Below, in pieces: positions 50,773 to 57,956 of a stretch of DNA of 64,000 nt; positions within the stretch are counted from its first letter, which is position 1, and every line of letters begins with the position of its first letter. A program made the position numbers and the translations under genes. The DNA comes from Thiomonas sp. X19 (GTDB lineage: Bacteria > Pseudomonadota > Gammaproteobacteria > Burkholderiales > Burkholderiaceae_C): assembly GCF_900089495.1 (NCBI RefSeq), contig NZ_LT605203.1, positions 4,575,459 through 4,639,458 of the forward strand. Reading direction: 5' to 3'. The notes beneath the pieces are model-generated. The model ran no database searches and had not been told where the DNA came from. It was given only the letters and a program-made list of their open reading frames with translations.

Positions 50773-51354
50773 ATGCCGTCAGACATCCATGCCTCAGAAG
50801 CACTACCCGCGCGCGACCGCATCCTGCGGACTGCGCACGACCTCTTCTACCGCGACGGTGTGCGCGCCACCGGCGTCGACCGCATCATCGCCGAATCCGG
50901 CGTAGCCAAGCTCACGTTCTATCGGCATTTCCCCAGTAAGAACGACCTGATCAAAGCCTATCTGGAGCTTCGGCACCGGCTCTGGATGGATTGGTTGAAC
51001 GGAGAACTGGAGCGCCTCCGCAGGCGCGACTGGAGCGTGGCGACGTTGCTCGTCGCCGTATTCCAGGAATGGTTCGAAAGCGAAGGTTATCGGGGCTGCG
51101 CCTTCCTGAATGCTGTTGTTGAACTGGAAGGTGTGTTGCCAGAAGTTGCAGACATCGCCAAGAGCCACAAAGACGAAATGGCTGAGACGATCTCACGCCT
51201 TCTCCCCGAATCGGAGGATCGCCGGGGACTTGCTGTGGCCATTGCTGTGGCGCTGGACGGCTCCATCCTGCGCGCCCAGATGGAGAGAGATGCAGTTTCC
51301 GCGCTCGAGGCGCTCGATAGGATTCTGAGGGCCTTGGTCAAGCAGCAGCTGTAG
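50773..51354 (+). CDS. TetR-family repressor
   Basis: The 193-aa regulator has the N-terminal TetR helix-turn-helix ARDRILRTAHDLFYRDGVRA, then GVDRIIAESGVAKLTFYRHF and PSKNDLI, and a C-terminal ligand domain with EWFESEGYRGCAFLNAV, which resembles the YbiH/NemR-like subgroup. It is divergent from DUF1348 and binds presumably the twin palindromes in the gap. The ATG at 50773 is used; an out-of-frame ATG precedes it at 50765. Confidence 0.92.
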   Translation: MPSDIHASEALPARDRILRTAHDLFYRDGVRATGVDRIIAESGVAKLTFYRHFPSKNDLIKAYLELRHRLWMDWLNGELERLRRRDWSVATLLVAVFQEWFESEGYRGCAFLNAVVELEGVLPEVADIAKSHKDEMAETISRLLPESEDRRGLAVAIAVALDGSILRAQMERDAVSALEALDRILRALVKQQL

Positions 51355-51371
51355 TCGGCCGACTACAGCTG
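51346..51371. terminator. 26-bp perfect palindrome over the tetR stop codon
   Basis: CAGCTGTAGTCGG directly followed by CCGACTACAGCTG forms a perfect 13-bp inverted repeat with no loop; the tetR TAG lies inside it. As RNA it would give a strong hairpin at the end of the transcript. No T-run follows, so it may be a terminator of rho-assisted type or a protein-binding site. Confidence 0.5.
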
Positions 51372-51582
51372 TTCGCGTAGTAGCGAGACTGCAGACAATC
51401 GCGGTTGGTTGTCTTTGTCAATGACGAGACCTTGGTGGTGACTGGTGCGACTCTTGGCAATCCGCCCTTGGCGAGGCTGCGTGAAGAACAACCCATAGCC
51501 CTTTCATGCCGATGGCTGCCATAGCCATGAGAGCGGTATCGCCACCAACGCCGCCAGCCGGACCGTCTGCACCGGGCCGTTG

Positions 51583-51615
51583 GGGTTGCGTCGGTGCAAA
51601 GCACGGACGCGGGTT
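51583..51615 (+). repeat. 33-bp direct repeat, right copy, flanking cargo block D
   Basis: Matches 44143-44175 with 2 mismatches in the same orientation. It ends 10 bp before the duplicated traF-end segment (51626-51692), so it lies exactly at the border between cargo D and the trbF module. Confidence 0.85.
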
Positions 51616-51625
51616 CCCTGACAGA

Positions 51626-51692
51626 CGCATCACCCGCTGATGCACTTGTCCCCATCCCGCAGAGTCAGGGCAGGGCGCCAATGTCTGGCGCC
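51626..51692 (+). promoter_or_regulatory. Dispersed module motif, copy 8, in duplicated segment (upstream of trbF)
   Basis: This 67-bp stretch repeats 36716-36782 with 4 mismatches. It contains the last traF codons (CGCATCACCCGCTGA), the motif TTGTCCCCATCC-CGCAGAGTCAGGGC and the hairpin GGCGCCA-ATGTC-TGGCGCC (51674-51692). The trbF ATG at 51711 follows after a GGAG site. The remnant of traF has no function here, so the segment was copied as a unit. Confidence 0.88.
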
Positions 51693-51710
51693 GTCACCCT
51701 GGAGAACGGT

Positions 51711-52361
51711 ATGGCCGAAGCCAACCCCTACCTCAACGCCCGGCGCGAATGGGATGAGCGCTATGGCGACGCGCTCGCCCGCGCAAAGACCTGGCGGCTC
51801 GCCGCCTTCGCCAGCCTAGCCGTTGCGGCGATTGCGGTCGCCGGCATCGCCTACGTCGGCGGACAAAGCAAAATCCAGCCCTTCGTCGTCGCCCTCGACA
51901 AGATGGGCAACCCGGTGGCGATGGCGCAACCCGCGGGCGGCAACGCCGTCAGCCAGCGCATCATCGAGGCGCAGGTCGCCAACTGGGTGTGGACGGCGCG
52001 CAGCGTCATCCCCGATCCCCTTGCGCAGAAAGCGCTCATCGCCAAGGTCTACGCCATGGCAGGAAGCAACGCCGGGTCTTACCTCAACACCTACTACGCG
52101 GCCCACCCGCCCTTTGGCGACTTCACAGTCAACGTCACCATCACCAGCGTCCTGCCCGTCAGCAAGGACACCTGGCAGGTCGGCTGGGATGAGCAGCGCT
52201 ACGAGGGGGGGCAGCCCAAACCGGTTGAGCACTGGCGGGCCAACATCACCACCGGCCTCGACACCAAGCTGGCCGACAACCCCCAGGTCATGCTCGACAA
52301 CCCGCTGGGTCTGTTCGTCAAGAACGTGACCTGGACGCAGATCGTCGGCGGCGCCAAGTGA
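51711..52361 (+). CDS. trbF: TrbF (VirB8 family)
   Basis: The 216-aa protein has a short cytoplasmic N terminus (NPYLNARREWDERYGDALAR), one membrane span (AAFASLAVAAIAVAGIAYV) and a periplasmic NTF2-like VirB8 domain (IQPFVVALDKMGNPVAMA, NPLGLFVKNVTWTQIVG). VirB8/TrbF is an essential inner-membrane assembly factor. It is the first gene of the trbF-G-I module, headed by the duplicated leader, and couples by a 4-nt overlap to the next gene. Confidence 0.93.
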   Translation: MAEANPYLNARREWDERYGDALARAKTWRLAAFASLAVAAIAVAGIAYVGGQSKIQPFVVALDKMGNPVAMAQPAGGNAVSQRIIEAQVANWVWTARSVIPDPLAQKALIAKVYAMAGSNAGSYLNTYYAAHPPFGDFTVNVTITSVLPVSKDTWQVGWDEQRYEGGQPKPVEHWRANITTGLDTKLADNPQVMLDNPLGLFVKNVTWTQIVGGAK

Positions 52362-52651
52362 CCGCTCTGATGGAACACCAGAAAACCGCCGCCAGGTGGA
52401 CGGGGCGTTACATCGTCTCAGCCTTCCTGGAGACGATTGGACAAGCCCTGGTTCTGTGTGTGCCATTCGTCCTGATCGCCATGCCCTTTGTGTTCGATTC
52501 AGCGGGCTACCGCTTCAACCCCTTCTTTTATGCCTTCTGGCTTGCGGCTGTCGGCCTGCCGACCTGGGCGCTCGGCGTCGTGGTGCGCCCGCGCATCCTG
52601 CGGCCAGATTTTGTCAATTCCATCATGCTCTATCAGGAGGATCAAACATGA
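52358..52651 (+). CDS. Small membrane protein between trbF and trbG
   Basis: A 97-aa protein starts at a GTG overlapping the trbF stop by 4 nt and ends overlapping the trbG ATG by 4 nt. It has two hydrophobic segments (ALVLCVPFVLIAMPFVF and FYAFWLAAVGLPTWALGVVV) and ends NSIMLYQEDQT. The family is not recognised. Tight coupling implies a structural or assembly role in the mating channel. Confidence 0.65.
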   Translation: MTALMEHQKTAARWTGRYIVSAFLETIGQALVLCVPFVLIAMPFVFDSAGYRFNPFFYAFWLAAVGLPTWALGVVVRPRILRPDFVNSIMLYQEDQT

Positions 52652-53631
52652 ATCCCACCAAATCCCTGCTCGCCCTGGCCATCCTGGCCGCAGCGGCCAG
52701 CGCCCACGCCGCGCCACCGGCAGCCTCAGCCTCCCAACCCAAGCCCGACATCAAGCCCACGACATCGATCCCACTGCAAACCAGCCATCAGATCTACGAC
52801 CTCAAGGCGCCGATCCCGCTGTCCTGGCGGGCGACCACGGCCGCAGCCCAGACCTGGCTGAATACCGGCAGCGCCCCCAGCATGGTCGGCACCAACGGCA
52901 TGGTGATGTATGCCTATGGCCAGAGCCAGCCCACCATCACCTGCGCCCCGTTGCACATCTGCGTCATCAACCTGCTGCCCGGCGAGCACATCACCAACCT
53001 GTCCATCGGCGACAGCGTGCGCTGGCTGGTGCAGACCGCCGATGCCGGAAAGACGCCGGTCGTCGTAGTCAAACCGACCGCCGCGGGCCTGACGACCAAT
53101 CTGGCCGTCACCACCGATGCGGGCCGGGTGTACTACCTGACGCTGGTCAGCGACCAGCACAACTATGTGCCGCAAATCGGCTTCTACGATCCGCAGCAGT
53201 TGGTCATCAACATGGAGCAGCAGGCCGCCCAACAGCGCGCCGCCGAAGCGGCGCAGACCGCCGCCAAGCAGCAGGCCGTCATCGCCCCGCTGGGCCACAT
53301 CGACCCCTCGACCCTGGACTTCTACTACACCTGCAAACTCGACGACGGGCACTCCGACCTGGAGAACGACGACCTGCTGCCGCTGCGCGTGTTCTCCGGC
53401 GGCGGCCACACCTATCTGCAGATGCCGGGCAAGATGCGCTACACCGATGCGCCCGCCGTGTTCAACGTCACCAGCGACACCACCGAACTGCTCAACAGTC
53501 GCCTGGTGCACGACTACTTCGTCATCGACGGCCTGCCGCAGAAGTTCAAGCTGGTCGTCGGCGTGGGTAAAGGCTCGCGCAGCGTCACCTGCCATCACCA
53601 GCAGATGAACGCCGGCTGGTGGGCCCGCTGA
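52648..53631 (+). CDS. trbG: TrbG (VirB9 family)
   Basis: The 327-aa protein has a signal peptide (MNPTKSLLALAILAAAASAH, then A) and a VirB9/TrbG C-terminal domain: LDFYYTCKLDDGHSDLENDD, RVFSGGGHTYLQMPGKM, and VHDYFVIDGLPQKFKLVVG. VirB9 forms the outer-membrane core complex with VirB10/TrbI. No trbH lipoprotein gene follows; the next gene is trbI. Confidence 0.93.
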   Translation: MNPTKSLLALAILAAAASAHAAPPAASASQPKPDIKPTTSIPLQTSHQIYDLKAPIPLSWRATTAAAQTWLNTGSAPSMVGTNGMVMYAYGQSQPTITCAPLHICVINLLPGEHITNLSIGDSVRWLVQTADAGKTPVVVVKPTAAGLTTNLAVTTDAGRVYYLTLVSDQHNYVPQIGFYDPQQLVINMEQQAAQQRAAEAAQTAAKQQAVIAPLGHIDPSTLDFYYTCKLDDGHSDLENDDLLPLRVFSGGGHTYLQMPGKMRYTDAPAVFNVTSDTTELLNSRLVHDYFVIDGLPQKFKLVVGVGKGSRSVTCHHQQMNAGWWAR

Positions 53632-53642
53632 TGGAGACGACG

Positions 53643-55025
53643 ATGAACGACTCCAAACAGGGCGACACCCCAGAACCCGACAGCAGCCTGCTCGCGCAGG
53701 ACGTGGACGGCGCCACCGCCGGGAAGAAGAAAAAAGAGAAAGGCCTGAGCATCAAGGGCACGCCGCGTGAGGGCGGCGCCCGCCTGAGCAAGAACTTCAA
53801 GAAAGTCGCCTTTGTCGCAGGAGGCGTCGTCGCTGGCGGCATGATCCTGGGCATCATGACGGCCGGGAACAAGCAGGCAGCTCCCTCCGACGGCGGCGAT
53901 TCGGGGGAACAGGTCGGCCTGACCAGCCCGGACATCGCGGCCATGCAGCGCGCGGCCCAGGCGAATGCGACACCCGCGCCCGGCGCATCGAACCCGGCGC
54001 AAGCCAAGGCCTCAGCCAGCTCGCCAGCTTCTCCCCTGCAAACCCCAGGAACAACCCTGGCCGCGACCCCCAACCCGCAGCAACTCACCCCCGCCCAGAA
54101 GTATCACCAATGGCTGGAAGAGCAGCACTACAAGAACCTGGAGGGCGCCGTGCTGGCGGCTCAGAGCGCGCACCTCGCCAAGGTCGAGCTGGCAGCGCCC
54201 AGCGCATCAAGATTGGCCGGAAGCGATACCGCCGAACAACTGCGCCGCCTCGCCCTCGGCGCAGCGCCCAAGCCGGGCGAGCAGGAACAAGCCCTGCAGA
54301 AGGCGCTCACCGCACTCCAGGGCGCGACAGGGCAGGGCGGTGCAGGCCAGCCATCGCCCCAGCAGCAGAACAAGAGCTTTCTCGATGCCGCACAGACCCC
54401 GGGGGACAACGGTTATCTGCCGGCAGCCGTGCAGCCTCCCCTGGCCCGGCATGAGCTATTCGCCGGCAGCGTGATCCCCGCCGTGATGCTGACCGGCATC
54501 GACAGCGATCTGCCCGGCACCATCAGCGCCCAGGTGCGGCAGACCGTGTACGACAGCTTGAATCCCAGTGTGGTGCTCATCCCTCAGGGCACCCGCCTGA
54601 TCGGGCAGTACAGCAGCCAGATCGCCTACGGCCAAAGCCGCGTGCTGGTGGCCTGGAGCAGGCTGATCTTCCCGACCGGCGCCACCATCGACCTGCGCGG
54701 CATGGAGGGCACCGACGGCAAGGGCCAGGCCGGATTCCACGACCAGGTGGACAACCACTACTTCCGCGTCTTCGGCAGCGCCATCCTGATGAGTCTGCTC
54801 GGCGTCGGTGCGCAGCTCAGCCAGCCGCAGAACTCAGGAGCGCTCAACACCCCGTCCACCAGCCAGCAGGCGGCAGCAGCCATGGCGCAGCAACTCAATA
54901 ACGTCGGCACCAACCTGCTCAACCGCAACCTGAACATCCAGCCCACACTCGTCATCCGCCCGGGCTATGCGTTCAACGTGCTGGTGAATCGGACGATGAT
55001 TCTGCCGGCGTATTCGAGCCAGTGA
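53643..55025 (+). CDS. trbI: TrbI (VirB10 family)
   Basis: The 460-aa protein has one membrane span (KVAFVAGGVVAGGMILGIM), a Pro/Ala-rich linker, a coiled-coil region and a C-terminal VirB10 beta-barrel domain (GSVIPAVMLTGIDSDLPG, VLIPQGTRLIGQYSSQI, VAWSRLIFPTGATIDLRGM). TrbI spans both membranes as the channel scaffold. The ATG at 53643 has GGAG 6 nt upstream and is preferred over the in-frame ATG at 53631 that overlaps the trbG stop. It is the last tra/trb gene seen. Confidence 0.92.
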   Translation: MNDSKQGDTPEPDSSLLAQDVDGATAGKKKKEKGLSIKGTPREGGARLSKNFKKVAFVAGGVVAGGMILGIMTAGNKQAAPSDGGDSGEQVGLTSPDIAAMQRAAQANATPAPGASNPAQAKASASSPASPLQTPGTTLAATPNPQQLTPAQKYHQWLEEQHYKNLEGAVLAAQSAHLAKVELAAPSASRLAGSDTAEQLRRLALGAAPKPGEQEQALQKALTALQGATGQGGAGQPSPQQQNKSFLDAAQTPGDNGYLPAAVQPPLARHELFAGSVIPAVMLTGIDSDLPGTISAQVRQTVYDSLNPSVVLIPQGTRLIGQYSSQIAYGQSRVLVAWSRLIFPTGATIDLRGMEGTDGKGQAGFHDQVDNHYFRVFGSAILMSLLGVGAQLSQPQNSGALNTPSTSQQAAAAMAQQLNNVGTNLLNRNLNIQPTLVIRPGYAFNVLVNRTMILPAYSSQ

Positions 55026-55212
55026 AGATCAGTCCCTGTGCGCAACAAGGATGACGAAGCTGTTTGGTTGGGTCGCATCGGCGCTTGTTGGACGAAAGGT
55101 CAAAGCGTGCCGATCGTTTTTTTTGGTGCCACGGTCTTGGCCCGCGCGTCTGTCCGCGTTGCTGCGTTCAGCGGGCTCCAGTACCCGCAATCCCTGGCGT
55201 GTCGGTTTGCCG

Positions 55213-56034
55213 CTATTTGCTCGATGCGGCGATCGGGCGCAAAATGGCCTGAGCATCAGCGGTCCTCAATAGCTTCTTGTAAGCCGCAGGCGTCATGGCG
55301 TTGATGAGCAGCCGCCCCAGCACATCCGCCTTGACGTATTCCACCGCGAGTAAAGCCATCACTGGGTTGGTCGTGAGGGTGGCCTGATCCGGCGTGCGAT
55401 CGCCGAATTCGGCGACGACGGCCTCGCTGTCGTCCGCCACCACGACGGCCAGACGCCGCCCCGCGAGTCTCAGCCGGGCACTCGCACCACATTCCGACAA
55501 GTCGTAAGTCGTGGGACCAGACAGGATTCGGGTGCCGTAGATGGCCACATGAGTCTCTATCCCACGGGCTGCCGCCGCTTCCAGCAATGGCCCCAGCGTC
55601 TCGAGTTCCTCGTCCCAGACCCCGGCAAAGATGATGGAGGACGCCTTGTCGATCGTTCGCGCAAACGCCTGGACGATGGGCTCTCGCCCACTGAGCGACC
55701 AGACCAGTCCCGGCTCGCGCTGCGCGGGCAGTCGGTCGAATGCTGCTGCCGCGGCTTGCACATCGGCCGCCATTCGCGAACGCAGCTCGCCCAGCAGATC
55801 GGTATGCGGGACCGCCGCATACCGAACCGGCTCGGAGCGATTCACGAGCACAGCGCCCCGCGCCTCAAGGCGGTTGAGCGTCTCGTAGACCTTCGATAGC
55901 GGCATGCCCGCCCGACGTCCGACTTCCGCACCGGTAAGGGGCGGCTGCCCCGCCAGGGCCGTGTACGCCTGGGCCTCGTATTGGGTGAACCCTAGGCGAA
56001 TCAATGCGCTGATGGGTTCCGAATCCACATCCAT
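55213..56034 (-). CDS. TrmB-family transcriptional regulator
   Basis: The 273-aa protein has an N-terminal wHTH of the TrmB type (LIRLGFTQYEAQAYTALAGQ, then LTGAEVGRRAGMPLSKVYE) and a C-terminal PLD-like effector domain (GVWDEELETLGPLLEAAAARG). It is divergent from ridA and the MFS gene, across a gap that holds two palindromes, which suggests that it controls those genes and itself. TrmB proteins are more common in archaea, but occur in bacteria. The effector is unknown. Confidence 0.85.
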   Translation of the reverse strand: MDVDSEPISALIRLGFTQYEAQAYTALAGQPPLTGAEVGRRAGMPLSKVYETLNRLEARGAVLVNRSEPVRYAAVPHTDLLGELRSRMAADVQAAAAAFDRLPAQREPGLVWSLSGREPIVQAFARTIDKASSIIFAGVWDEELETLGPLLEAAAARGIETHVAIYGTRILSGPTTYDLSECGASARLRLAGRRLAVVVADDSEAVVAEFGDRTPDQATLTTNPVMALLAVEYVKADVLGRLLINAMTPAAYKKLLRTADAQAILRPIAASSK

Positions 56035-56084
56035 TCCATTCCCCTTCTTCTGCTACGGCCAACATGACGTCAATCGCTTGACTA

Positions 56085-56098
56085 ACTACCAGAGTAGT
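56085..56098. promoter_or_regulatory. Putative TrmB operator 1
   Basis: ACTAC-CAGA-GTAGT palindrome, in the gap between the divergent TrmB and RidA genes. A TTGACT -35-like hexamer (56078-56083) is just upstream, so binding would occlude a rightward promoter. Confidence 0.5.
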
Positions 56099-56116
56099 AT
56101 AAGAATGCTTTTGAGT

Positions 56117-56133
56117 ACTACTACGGTAGTAGT
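56117..56133. promoter_or_regulatory. Putative TrmB operator 2 (perfect 17-bp palindrome)
   Basis: ACTACTAC-G-GTAGTAGT, a perfect palindrome with 8-bp arms, shares the ACTAC/GTAGT core with operator 1 and lies 48 bp before the ridA start. Two related sites suggest cooperative binding by the adjacent TrmB-type regulator. Confidence 0.6.
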
Positions 56134-56164
56134 CACTTAACATCAAATGAAAGGATGGCATCAG

Positions 56165-56530
56165 ATGCGAAAGACTGTCAGTACTGGCTCCCCTTGGGAG
56201 CCCAAAGTCGGGTATTCGCGGGCCGTAGTGGTGAACGACACCATCTACCTATCTGGCACAGCTGGACAAGGACCAGACGTCTATGCGCAGACCCGAGACG
56301 CGTTGGCTATCGTCGAGAAAGTGCTGCGTGACAATGGCTTCGCCATGTCCGACGTCGTGCAGAGTCGACTGGTGGTAGCAGACTTCGAGCACTGGGAGGA
56401 TGCCGCCCGTGCCCATGGCGAGGTCTATCACCAGATCCGTCCAGCCTTCTCCCTGGTGCATGCCCTGCCGTTCGTCGATTCGTCGATCTTGGTCGAAGTT
56501 GAGGCCATTGCGGTCAGGACATCCGAATGA
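56165..56530 (+). CDS. Rid (YjgF/UK114) family protein lacking the usual catalytic Arg
   Basis: The 121-aa protein has the Rid fold sequence (GYSRAVVVNDTIYLSGTAGQ, MSDVVQSRLVVADFEHWEDA, ILVEVEAIAV). In RidA imine deaminases the C-terminal motif is PARSCVEV, with the arginine that binds the substrate. Here the motif is PAFSLVHA, with Phe in place of the Arg, so ordinary RidA activity is doubtful. It may act as a paralogue binding an amino-acid-like ligand or an enamine intermediate. The ATG at 56165 is chosen for family length, although an in-frame ATG at 56147 exists. It is followed 180 bp later by an MFS gene in the same direction. Confidence 0.8.
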   Translation: MRKTVSTGSPWEPKVGYSRAVVVNDTIYLSGTAGQGPDVYAQTRDALAIVEKVLRDNGFAMSDVVQSRLVVADFEHWEDAARAHGEVYHQIRPAFSLVHALPFVDSSILVEVEAIAVRTSE

Positions 56531-56710
56531 CCGAGACGCTTGGCCAGCGCGACTAGCGCGGCCGACTGGCCTAAGCCAGCGGAGGGAAGTCGGCAGCGTC
56601 CACGCCGGTACAGACGCTGCCCCTCTCGATTCCCGAGATTCCGGCTGTGATCGAACCAGCCTTGATCTGGATGCCGCTTGATGCCAGTTCATTCCGACAG
56701 TTATGGACAC

Positions 56711-57928
56711 ATGGAACACGAGACAAAGAACTCCGAACGCCTGACGATCTTCATCGCTGCTGCAGCAGGCATGGCCATATCCAACAACTATGCGCTGCAA
56801 CCCGTGCTGCCGATCGTGGCCAGAGATCTGAGCGTCTCGCAAGAGACAACCGGCCTGATCGTGGGTAGCCTGCAGATTGGCTATATGGCAGGAATTCTGC
56901 TGCTCGTGCCACTGGGCGACAAACTGAAGCCGGCCACCTTGGTCGCTTGGCAGTTCCTGCTCCTTGGGCTGGCGCTGTTTCTTGGCGCAGCCGCCCCGTC
57001 CCTCGATGCCCTGTTGGCGGCGGCTTGCCTCGTGGGCGCGATGGCGACCAACGCCGTGCACCTGTCGGGCGTGGCGTTTCGCGTGTCGCCTCCGCAGACG
57101 CGGGGCCGTGCGGTTGGCACCGTGGCGATGGGCATTTCAGCCGGCATCCTGCTCAGCCGTTTCGTGGGGGGACTGATCGCCCAAATGTCGGATTGGCGCG
57201 TCATGCTGGCAAGCTTCGGCGTCGTCGCAGTCGTGTTCGGCGGGCTGTGTTGGCGGCTGCTGCCACGGCATGCCAGCCAGCAGAGCCAGGAGCCCTACCT
57301 GCGTTTGCTGATCAGCCTGACGGATCTGCCGCGCCAGCACCCGTTGCTTCGCGAGGGCATTGCCGTGGGTGCTTGCTGGTTCTTCATCTTCAGCGCGCTC
57401 TGGGTCTGTCTTGCCCTGGGGCTGGCCGAACCGCCGTTGCGCTTAACGCCGGCGCAGGTGGGTCTGTTCGGATTTGCAGGACTGCTCGGCCTGTTCGCGA
57501 CTCGGCCCGCGGGCCAGTTCGCAGACCGTTGGGGCCACCGCCCCGTCATCCTTGGCGGATTCCTGCTTGTGGTGATCGGGTGCCTATTCCTCTACGTCTC
57601 CTCCGCTTCGATCATCGGGACGGCGATCGGCGTGGCATTGTTCGACATGGGCTGTTTTGCGGCCCAAGTGGCGAACCAGACGCGGCTGCTTGCGATCGAC
57701 GCTGCGGCGCGCAGTCGCATCTACAGCGTCTATATGTTCACCTACTATGCGGCTGGCGCTATTGGCTCGGTCGTTGGGCCGATGATCTTCTTGCGCTACG
57801 GCTGGAGCGCAATGTGCGAGTTGAGTATCGTGCTGGCCTGTTTCGGCTTCGGCCTTACGCTGATGAATCATCGGCGCGCTCGGCGCGAAGACAATCGGAT
57901 GCCATCATTGGATGATGAAGCTGTTTAG
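56711..57928 (+). CDS. MFS exporter, YnfM-like (DHA1)
   Basis: The 405-aa, 12-span MFS protein begins with the YnfM-type segment IFIAAAAGMAISNNYALQPVLP, motif A is LVPLGDKLKPATLVAW, and a second motif A copy FADRWGHRPVILGG is in the middle. Related to the inner-membrane transporter YnfM and to other sugar/drug efflux proteins. It probably forms an operon with the Rid-family gene under TrmB control. It is convergent with an AraC gene 28 bp downstream. Confidence 0.88.
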   Translation: MEHETKNSERLTIFIAAAAGMAISNNYALQPVLPIVARDLSVSQETTGLIVGSLQIGYMAGILLLVPLGDKLKPATLVAWQFLLLGLALFLGAAAPSLDALLAAACLVGAMATNAVHLSGVAFRVSPPQTRGRAVGTVAMGISAGILLSRFVGGLIAQMSDWRVMLASFGVVAVVFGGLCWRLLPRHASQQSQEPYLRLLISLTDLPRQHPLLREGIAVGACWFFIFSALWVCLALGLAEPPLRLTPAQVGLFGFAGLLGLFATRPAGQFADRWGHRPVILGGFLLVVIGCLFLYVSSASIIGTAIGVALFDMGCFAAQVANQTRLLAIDAAARSRIYSVYMFTYYAAGAIGSVVGPMIFLRYGWSAMCELSIVLACFGFGLTLMNHRRARREDNRMPSLDDEAV

Positions 57929-57956
57929 TCTGACCACCGACAAGTGGCAGAGTGCC

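Noticed and set aside
52488..53570. A 360-codon plus-strand frame overlapping trbG
   Set aside because: Shadow frame rich in Arg, Gln and Pro; trbG with signal peptide is the supported gene.
22893..55025. TGCCGGCGTATTC shared by the trbB and trbI 3' ends as a recombination site
   Set aside because: A 13-base match between two places in 64 kb is expected by chance; the flanks differ.
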